Shown here piece after piece: positions 58,409 through 64,000 of a stretch of DNA of 64,000 bases (the first letter of the stretch is position 1; each line of letters begins with the position of its first letter). The position numbers and the translations under genes are program-made. Source of the DNA: Saccharibacillus soli (lineage in GTDB: Bacteria > Bacillota > Bacilli > Paenibacillales > Paenibacillaceae); contig NIOB01000007.1 in NCBI GenBank assembly GCA_002189105.1, positions 124,001-188,000 on the forward strand. The letters run 5' to 3'. The notes below the pieces were generated by a model. That model was not told the origin of the DNA and did not search any database. It saw only the letters and a list, made by a program, of their open reading frames with translations.

Positions 58409-58439
58409 ATTAGTATAATAAATGTTGTAATATTAGTAT
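58409..58439 (+). repeat. ATTAGTAT direct repeats and GTTGTAATATTAGTAT site
   Basis: ATTAGTAT occurs at 58409-58416 and 58432-58439, period 23. The longer string GTTGTAATATTAGTAT (58424-58439) has a close copy, GTTGCAATATTAGGAT, at 63737-63752 in the intergenic region between the histidine kinase and the permease. The sites probably bind the AraC-type response regulator. Confidence 0.5.
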
Positions 58440-58512
58440 GGGCACATCCAGGCCTCATTCATTATGATGGACTCTGTAAACCATATCCGCACATAGACAG
58501 GGGGATCATCAG

Positions 58513-60198
58513 TTGAAATTACTAAGCAAAAAGAAAGTCGGCGCGTTTGCGTTTGCAGGAATGTTCGCGCTTACAGCGGTATTGAGCGGCTGTAACAGCG
58601 GAACGACCAAAGAGGCTGCTTCCAGCACGCCAAGTCCCGAATTGACCATGAAGGACGGAAAATATGATCCGCCCGTTAGCATTTCGTACTTGCGTCCATG
58701 GGGACCGGATGTCAAGTTCAAGTCGGGTGAAGATCAAGATAACAACGTACATACCAAATGGGCGAAGGACACCCTGGGAATTGAATTGAAAAACCAATGG
58801 ATCTCGCCTTCGACCAACAATGCTTTTGAGACCAAACTTCGTCTGTCATTGGCATCCAACGCTGAAATGCCGGACATCATCTCGTATCGCGGTGAGTTCA
58901 ATCTGGTGCGCGAATTGATCGAAACCGGGAAGTTTGTGGATGCTGGTGAACTGTTCGATAAATATGCGAGCGATACCTGGAAAGCAGCCATGAACGAAGA
59001 TCCATCCGTCTGGTATCCGTATATGCAGGATGGCAAACGGATCGGGATTCCGATCCTGGACTATTCCTACAATGGCGACCCGGTGATGTGGATTCGGGAA
59101 GACTGGATGAAGAAATTGAACCTGAAAGCACCGGAAACGTTGGCTGATCTGGAAGTTGTCATGAATGCTTTTACGAACCAAGACCCGGACGGCAACGGGA
59201 AGAAAGATACCTATGGTCTGACCATCGGCTTCAAAAACTGGCTGAATACCTGGATGTCCGATGCAGGCTGGATCTTCGGCGCTTATGGCACCATGCCTAA
59301 CCAGTGGAACCTGAACGCCGATGGCAAACTGGAATATGGTTCGGTGAACCCGGGCACGAAGCAAGCTCTGGGTACTCTGCATGATTGGATGCAAAAAGGA
59401 TACATTCCGGAAGAAGCCGGTGTGTATGACGAAACCAAAGCTTCCGAAGAATTTACGGCAGGCAAAGCAGGTATCGTTGTTGGACCGCACTGGATGCCGT
59501 CCTGGCCGCTGGAAGACGTGAAGAAAAACGATCCAAAAGCCGAATACAAAGCGTATCCGATTCCGTCCGGACCGGATGGCAAAGCCGGCAGACACGGAAC
59601 GTCAAACGGTAACGGTGTCATCCTGATTAACAAAGACATGAAGAATCCGGAAGCGTTCTTCACGTATCAGAACTACCTGTTCGATCATTATGCCAACCCT
59701 AAGGCAGGCGACGTGTTTGAACATGGTTTCGCAGAAGGTTATGACTGGGCAATGAAAGACGGCAAACCGACAACCGATGCCAGCGCAACCGGCGGTTTTG
59801 CCCCGGAGAAATATACGCTGACCTTTGACGGTGCGCGGATTCCAAGCCTGAGCATGACGACGCTGGCGAAGTTGGCCAGCGGAGAAGAAGCCGTAACGCC
59901 ATTTGAGAAAAAGATCAAATCCGGTGTGCCTACCCCAATGCTTGACGCAGCCAAGATTGTGCTGGATCAAAAAGACATCGCCATGAACCAAATGTTCACG
60001 GGAGCGCCAACCATGACCATGCAGATGAACAATGACATCTTGTCCAAAATGGAAAAAGATATGTTCTCGCAGATCATCTATGGCAAAGCTCCAGTCGATG
60101 CCTTCGATAAATTCGTCGAGAACTGGAAATCTTCCGGTGGCGAGCAAATCACGAACGAAGTAAACGAATGGTATCAATCCGTAAGCAGCAAGAAGTAA
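58513..60198 (+). CDS. Extracellular solute-binding lipoprotein of a carbohydrate ABC transporter
   Basis: A lipid-anchored receptor on the outer face of the membrane, 561 residues, of the LplA-like group. The lipobox is LTAVLSGC with Cys27; residues 28-45 form a Ser/Thr linker. Typical parts are TMKDGKYDPPVSISYLRPWG, a Ca-like loop DPDGNGKKDTYGLT (EF-hand-like, residues about 220-232), and the C-terminal MEKDMFSQIIYGKAPVDAFDKFVENWKSSGGEQITNEVNEWY (in outline). The start is TTG 58513 behind AGGGGG. It lies between the lichenase and YesN/YesM, which likely control it. The permease starts at the right edge. Confidence 0.92.
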   Translation: MKLLSKKKVGAFAFAGMFALTAVLSGCNSGTTKEAASSTPSPELTMKDGKYDPPVSISYLRPWGPDVKFKSGEDQDNNVHTKWAKDTLGIELKNQWISPSTNNAFETKLRLSLASNAEMPDIISYRGEFNLVRELIETGKFVDAGELFDKYASDTWKAAMNEDPSVWYPYMQDGKRIGIPILDYSYNGDPVMWIREDWMKKLNLKAPETLADLEVVMNAFTNQDPDGNGKKDTYGLTIGFKNWLNTWMSDAGWIFGAYGTMPNQWNLNADGKLEYGSVNPGTKQALGTLHDWMQKGYIPEEAGVYDETKASEEFTAGKAGIVVGPHWMPSWPLEDVKKNDPKAEYKAYPIPSGPDGKAGRHGTSNGNGVILINKDMKNPEAFFTYQNYLFDHYANPKAGDVFEHGFAEGYDWAMKDGKPTTDASATGGFAPEKYTLTFDGARIPSLSMTTLAKLASGEEAVTPFEKKIKSGVPTPMLDAAKIVLDQKDIAMNQMFTGAPTMTMQMNNDILSKMEKDMFSQIIYGKAPVDAFDKFVENWKSSGGEQITNEVNEWYQSVSSKK

Positions 60199-60258
60199 CT
60201 CAAAGGTCGTAACCCCGATCATTCTTAACCCCACCAACCCAAAAAACTGCATCCGAAA

Positions 60259-60290
60259 AAGCCCCGCCGGAAGTTAATCCGGCAGGGCTT
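60259..60290. terminator. Bidirectional hairpin between binding-protein and response regulator genes
   Basis: AGCCCCGCCGGA pairs with TCCGGCAGGGCT (one mismatch) around AGTTAA. On the minus strand it runs into TTTTTC; on the plus strand the tail is weak. Confidence 0.7.
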
Positions 60291-60337
60291 CTTCGGGTTT
60301 GCGATGAAGACGTGCGATAAGAGCTTGCAACGAACAG

Positions 60338-61978
60338 TTAAACCGGCAGGTTTTCTCGATATTCCTGCGGGGTCACGTCGTAAAACTTTTTGAATACCCG
60401 GATAAAATAGGCCGTGTTGTTGTAGCCCACGAGCTCGGCAATCTCGAATACCTTGGCCGCTGAGGAACGCAGATAATAAGCGGCTTTCTCCATGCGCAGA
60501 CGATAGACATAGGCCGTCAGCGCTTCTCCAGTCTCTGCCTTGTATACCTTGGACAGGTAAACGGGATGCAGGTGAACATGTTCCGCAATCGCCGGCAATG
60601 AGACATCGGAAGCCAGGTGCAGATCAACGAAGCTTTTGACATTCCGCACGATGATGCTGTGATTGTCTTTCAGTTCCTGTTCGGCGTCTTCGCTGATCGA
60701 ACGCAGGGTGCGGAGCGACCAGTCTTTTAACTGTTGGGCGGTGGCGTAGCTGGGCGCCTGGAAATACTTGTACATATCAGCGGGCAGTACCGAAGCGATC
60801 TGTCGGCCGTTCTTGTGAATGATGTAGGCAAAGGCTCCGGCCAATGCGTGGTAGACCTCGATGATCGTCTCGGCAATATCGTGCTGCTGCCCGGACTCCA
60901 GCAGTTCCTCGAAGATGGCCTCGATTTTTTCTTCCACATCGTCGAAGCGGCCGGCTTCCAGCAGGCTAATCAATGTCGGCGGCTTGTAGAGCGAGCGGAT
61001 GGCCGGAAGCGGATGGACGTCTTTATTATCCGATGCGGTGATAAACAAGCCCTGAGCATGTCCCATCCGCTTGCGCATGGCACGTACGGCGCCTTCATAG
61101 ACCTCGCCAATCTCATCGGGGAAACGTCCCCAGTGTGAGACGGCGATTGAGATCGCTCCCTTGAGATAGAGCTGCACATTGGTCTGAACCTGAGCCGCAT
61201 ACTGTTCCAGCAGCGTCTGGGGATTCTCACCCTTGCCTGCACTCTGCATGCCGCCTGGCTTTACGCTGACCAGCACGACCAGATAATCGTGGACGTCCTG
61301 CGTCTGCCAGATGTGGAAGTGATGCTGCATCACTTCGCTCATGATATTGCCAATCGCATACTGGATGAGCGACAGATCCCGATCGCCCATCTCGGAGAGA
61401 TGTTCCTCCATGCGGATGACCAGCATCCCAACCTCCTCACCGACGGAATAGGGGAGGTTAAGCAGCTCCAGTTTGTCTGCAAGCGCAGCAGGAGCATAGC
61501 TCTTGCCGGTCAACAATTCATGCAGCAGTGTGGACTGAAGGAGCGGCAGATTGTCTCGAAAAGCATGCAAAGCCCGCTGGTAAGAGGCCGCATCTTCCCA
61601 TTTCTGCTGGATGCGATCCACCAGACGTTTTACCGTTTCGATCAGATCTTCATCGCTGACCGGCTTCAGCAAATAATCAAAGCTCTCCTGAGCCATCGCC
61701 TGCTTGGCATATTCAAAATCGGCAAATCCCGACAGCAGGATCGTCTGTACCTGCGGCCATTTCTCGCGGATTGCTGTAATCAGATCAAGGCCGGACATCC
61801 CGGGCATCCGAATATCCGTCATCACGATGTCGATGTCGTGATTTTCCATAATCTCAAGCGCTACCGCGCCGGATAACGCTTCGTGTACAGTGCCGATTCC
61901 ACAGCTTTCCCACGGAATGGTCTCCGCCAAGGTTTCGACAATCGAACGTTCATCATCAACCAGTAAAATTTGCAGCAT
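60338..61978 (-). CDS. Response regulator with AraC-type DNA-binding domain (YesN-like)
   Basis: A 546-residue regulator. The receiver domain (residues 1-120) has ILLVDDE, the phosphorylated Asp in DIDIVMTDIRMPG, and DYLLKPVSDEDL. A middle region of about 280 residues is characteristic of YesN proteins, and the last 100 residues carry two AraC helix-turn-helix units (SLPAIAEHVHLHPVYLSKVYKAETGEALTAYVYRLR; FEIAELVGYNNTAYFIRVFKKFYDVTPQEYR). ATG 61978 is preferred, with AGGTGA six bases upstream; GTG 61987 is the alternative. It overlaps or abuts the YesM gene and should switch on the neighbouring sugar transporter. Confidence 0.92.
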   Translation of the reverse strand: MLQILLVDDERSIVETLAETIPWESCGIGTVHEALSGAVALEIMENHDIDIVMTDIRMPGMSGLDLITAIREKWPQVQTILLSGFADFEYAKQAMAQESFDYLLKPVSDEDLIETVKRLVDRIQQKWEDAASYQRALHAFRDNLPLLQSTLLHELLTGKSYAPAALADKLELLNLPYSVGEEVGMLVIRMEEHLSEMGDRDLSLIQYAIGNIMSEVMQHHFHIWQTQDVHDYLVVLVSVKPGGMQSAGKGENPQTLLEQYAAQVQTNVQLYLKGAISIAVSHWGRFPDEIGEVYEGAVRAMRKRMGHAQGLFITASDNKDVHPLPAIRSLYKPPTLISLLEAGRFDDVEEKIEAIFEELLESGQQHDIAETIIEVYHALAGAFAYIIHKNGRQIASVLPADMYKYFQAPSYATAQQLKDWSLRTLRSISEDAEQELKDNHSIIVRNVKSFVDLHLASDVSLPAIAEHVHLHPVYLSKVYKAETGEALTAYVYRLRMEKAAYYLRSSAAKVFEIAELVGYNNTAYFIRVFKKFYDVTPQEYRENLPV

Positions 61979-61987
61979 ATTCTTCAC

Positions 61988-63697
61988 CTACATGTTCATA
62001 TTGTGATGCCAGACCAGACGCACTTTCACGCCCCCACCGGGGGAGTGTTCATAAGACAATCCGGCTTCCTCGCCATACAAAAAAGAGAGACGCTGATGCA
62101 CATTCCAGGTTCCGCAGCCCATGTCCCCATCGAGCGGCTTCGAGAGATTACTTACCAATTCCTGCATCTGTTCATCGGTCATGCCCTGCCCGCTGTCTTC
62201 GACCGTAATCGCGCAGTATTCGTCCGTTTGGGAACCAGTAATGGTGATATGTCCATCCTCGCTGCGAGGTTCGATGCCATGAATGATGGCGTTTTCGACA
62301 ATGGGCTGCAAGGTCAGGCGGGGTAGCGTCTTGTGCAGCATCTCGTCCGGAACATCGAGAGTAAAGTGCATCCGTTCCAGCCGGAGCGCCTGGATTTCCA
62401 AATAGTTTTTGACCATGGTCAGTTCTTCCTTGAGTGTAGCCTGGTCGTCCTCGGAACGGGTGATATACCGATAATATTCGCCCAGATTCAGCGCCATCGC
62501 CACCACTGCTTTTTCGTTTTTCATCCTCGCCATATTTTTGATATAGAACAGGCAGTTGTACAAAAAATGGGGATTGATCTGCGATTGCAGCTGCTTGAGG
62601 GTGGCTTCACGCCTTCTTAGCTGCTCCTCGTATACGTTTTCAATCAACTCCTGAATCCGCTGCGCCATCACGTTAAATCGGGTCACAAGCAGGCTGAATT
62701 CGTTGCGTGAAGTGGGCTGCAAGCGAACCGAAAAATCGCCGAGGGACAACCGATGGGTACCCTTCACCAGCTGAAGCAGCGGGAGCTGCACACTGCGGTA
62801 GAGCGCATACAAGACGACCACGCACATGGCAATCAGCACGGCAATTGACGCATAGAACAGATTACGGCTGTTGGTGACCGGACCCAGAATCTGCTGCATG
62901 GGCACATAGTCCACATAATACCATCCCAGGCTGCCCGATTTGATATAGGAGACGTAATATTCCTTGTGGTCAAGCGTGGTAGTAAACCCGCCTTTGCCCA
63001 GCAGATCCGTATCCTTCAGCTTGGACTGAATGACGGTTAGGGCATCGCCTCTGCTGCTGTTGCTGATAAGACCCATCTGCGGATGGAACATGAACGGATC
63101 GCCCTTGTTATTCAGCTTGTTCTGATCGAGCATATTGGTCAGATGACGCACGGGAAAGCTGATCTTGGTAATGAGCCGGGAGCGGTCAGGTCGGTTCATG
63201 GCCGTGGTCGGATCGGTCGTATACCATTCAAACTCGTTGCCAGCGTAGACCCATGACTTGGATAGGGGCTTGGAAAATTCCTCGGCCGAATACGGAATAT
63301 AAGCATAATAATCGGTGGAAATTACTTTTTGCAACCTGGGGAAGTACAAGGTGATGGTGGAATGCCACTTGCTGGCCGCGTTGTACAGATTGATTTTTTC
63401 CAAAATCGCACTGCCGACCTTGACCCGTTCATAAGGCACATTCTTGTAGTCGGGACGCTGATATTCCTGGATGCTGGAGTCCTGACCGATCGACATGCCG
63501 TACAGGGAAAGTTGATAAATATTGGATTCGACAGAGTCGGCAAAAGTAGAAAGATGATTCATGGTGTTGTTCTGAATTTCGCGCTCAATCACACGCACAC
63601 TTTCGCGGTTGGAATACGTGTAGAGGAACAGAACGAGCACCAGCAGTGCCACAAACAACAGGGTGATTTTGGTGAAGACATTCAAACGCGCGAACAA
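61988..63697 (-). CDS. Sensor histidine kinase (YesM-like)
   Basis: A 569-residue membrane sensor that works with the YesN-like regulator. Segments at residues 10-27 and about 285-305 bracket an extracellular sensing domain (dCache-like); a HAMP domain follows (LPLLQLVKGTHRLSLGDFSVRL). The phosphoacceptor His is in LKQLQSQINPHFLYNCLFYI, and the ATPase has IVENAIIHGIEP and VEDSGQGMTDEQ. The start is TTG 63697, with AGGAGGT six bases upstream. The stop lies ten bases before the response regulator, so the two are an operon. Confidence 0.93.
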   Translation of the reverse strand: MFARLNVFTKITLLFVALLVLVLFLYTYSNRESVRVIEREIQNNTMNHLSTFADSVESNIYQLSLYGMSIGQDSSIQEYQRPDYKNVPYERVKVGSAILEKINLYNAASKWHSTITLYFPRLQKVISTDYYAYIPYSAEEFSKPLSKSWVYAGNEFEWYTTDPTTAMNRPDRSRLITKISFPVRHLTNMLDQNKLNNKGDPFMFHPQMGLISNSSRGDALTVIQSKLKDTDLLGKGGFTTTLDHKEYYVSYIKSGSLGWYYVDYVPMQQILGPVTNSRNLFYASIAVLIAMCVVVLYALYRSVQLPLLQLVKGTHRLSLGDFSVRLQPTSRNEFSLLVTRFNVMAQRIQELIENVYEEQLRRREATLKQLQSQINPHFLYNCLFYIKNMARMKNEKAVVAMALNLGEYYRYITRSEDDQATLKEELTMVKNYLEIQALRLERMHFTLDVPDEMLHKTLPRLTLQPIVENAIIHGIEPRSEDGHITITGSQTDEYCAITVEDSGQGMTDEQMQELVSNLSKPLDGDMGCGTWNVHQRLSFLYGEEAGLSYEHSPGGGVKVRLVWHHNMNM

Positions 63698-63736
63698 AGC
63701 CCGACCTCCTGAACTCGTTAAGATATTGTTATGCTT

Positions 63737-63752
63737 GTTGCAATATTAGGAT
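63737..63752 (+). promoter_or_regulatory. Second GTTGYAATATTAG site
   Basis: GTTGCAATATTAGGAT, a 14-of-16 match to the site at 58424-58439, between the divergent histidine kinase and permease genes. Likely a regulator site shared by the locus. Confidence 0.5.
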
Positions 63753-63842
63753 ATAGATCCCGAATGACCCTCGCTATAATTTTAATATACAAGTTCGTAC
63801 CGGCTTGTAAAATACAAATTTTAGAGCATGGGGGATGTAGGG

Positions 63843-64000
63843 GTGAAGGAACAAACGTTGGAAGCGCCTCGCAAGGAGCGGGTCGCCAAAGTGAAGCAGC
63901 GTTGGAATATGCGGCGAAATTGGACCTTGCATATCATGCTGCTGCCGGCGGTTTTGCTGGCTATTGTGTTTCAGTACATACCGATGGGCGGAATCGTGAT
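63843..64000 (+). CDS. Carbohydrate ABC transporter permease, LplB-like (partial)
   Basis: The first 52 codons of a permease; the gene runs off the right edge. The reading starts with GTG (MKEQTLEAPRKERVAK...), has a basic stretch (KVKQRWNMRRNW), and enters the first membrane segment with LHIMLLPAVLLAIVFQYIPMGGIV, the typical beginning of LplB-type permeases (LPALL...YIPMYGI). A GGGGGATGTAGGG sequence precedes the GTG. It would carry the sugar captured by the lipoprotein at 58513-60198. The gene is divergent from the kinase/regulator operon. Confidence 0.8.
   Translation, partial: MKEQTLEAPRKERVAKVKQRWNMRRNWTLHIMLLPAVLLAIVFQYIPMGGIV

Overview
This window looks like ordinary chromosome from a Gram-positive, spore-former-type Bacillota of the Paenibacillus/Saccharibacillus group. 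The grounds are strong AAGGAGG-type ribosome binding sites, many TTG and GTG starts, T-rich intrinsic terminators after most transcripts, T-box leaders, HelD, a YfiT-type bacillithiol transferase, YneQ, and YesM/YesN-style two-component genes beside a lipoprotein sugar-binding protein. Base composition is moderately GC-rich throughout. I see no rRNA, tRNA, insertion sequence, prophage or CRISPR array. The genus is an inference from gene content only.

Layout. 1-3000: an edge fragment, then a tightly coupled operon of an acetyltransferase, an HD phosphohydrolase and a histidine phosphatase. 3000-5500: a tandem leucine T-box leader driving a stand-alone leuA. 5600-9500: glutaminase (minus), an orphan oppD with a structured leader, and an MFS transporter (minus). 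9700-14800: YwqG and DUF4261 proteins, a DegV protein, an M20 dipeptidase and a small anchored protein. 14900-17600: a 63-residue protein and a large anchored protein combining an SmpA-like segment with a PQQ-type propeller. 17900-22200: a plus-strand run of hydrolase, aldo/keto reductase, DUF1361, HAD, a 66-residue membrane protein that appears to start with ATT, and an acidic unknown. 22500-26200: an acetyltransferase, an APH-fold protein lacking its catalytic residues, a DJ-1/PfpI protein and a lactonase. 26300-32000: transporters (AEC, split ThrE, aromatic acid exporter), an SDR epimerase and a cysteine-rich copper-storage protein. 32200-36500: helD and a MerR/TipAS-DUF2268 operon. 36500-41700: an AraC regulator divergent from alpha-xylosidase yicI, a metallo-beta-lactamase-fold protein and a MarR regulator. 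41900-46700: a two-component system flanked by a secreted DUF4367-like protein and a DUF418 membrane protein. 46800-57300: housekeeping and stress genes (fsa, BdbD-like, macro domain, acetyl esterase, catE, ung, yjjG, fumC, yfiT). 57500-64000: secreted lichenase, sugar-binding lipoprotein, YesN/YesM and the start of a permease.

How the genes fit together. The right end reads as a beta-glucan uptake locus: the secreted lichenase would cut mixed-linked glucan, the lipoprotein and the permease (running off the edge) would take up the oligosaccharides, and the histidine kinase/AraC-type response regulator pair would control them through a sequence shared by both intergenic regions. With yicI and the CE7 esterase, this suggests a plant-polymer-using organism. 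The leuA leader is a clear tRNA-sensing switch. The MerR and AraC genes each have operator-like repeats of the geometry expected for their families.

I did not find a large undescribed system. The items I would check first are the pseudokinase-like APH protein, the ATT-start membrane protein, the SmpA-plus-propeller architecture, the promoter sitting directly on a perfect hairpin at 22220-22300, the paired GTAC-N3-GTAC sites at 27722-27798, and the G9 tract at the start of the acetyltransferase at 54206-55042. Coordinates, starts and motifs were read by eye; no database search was possible.
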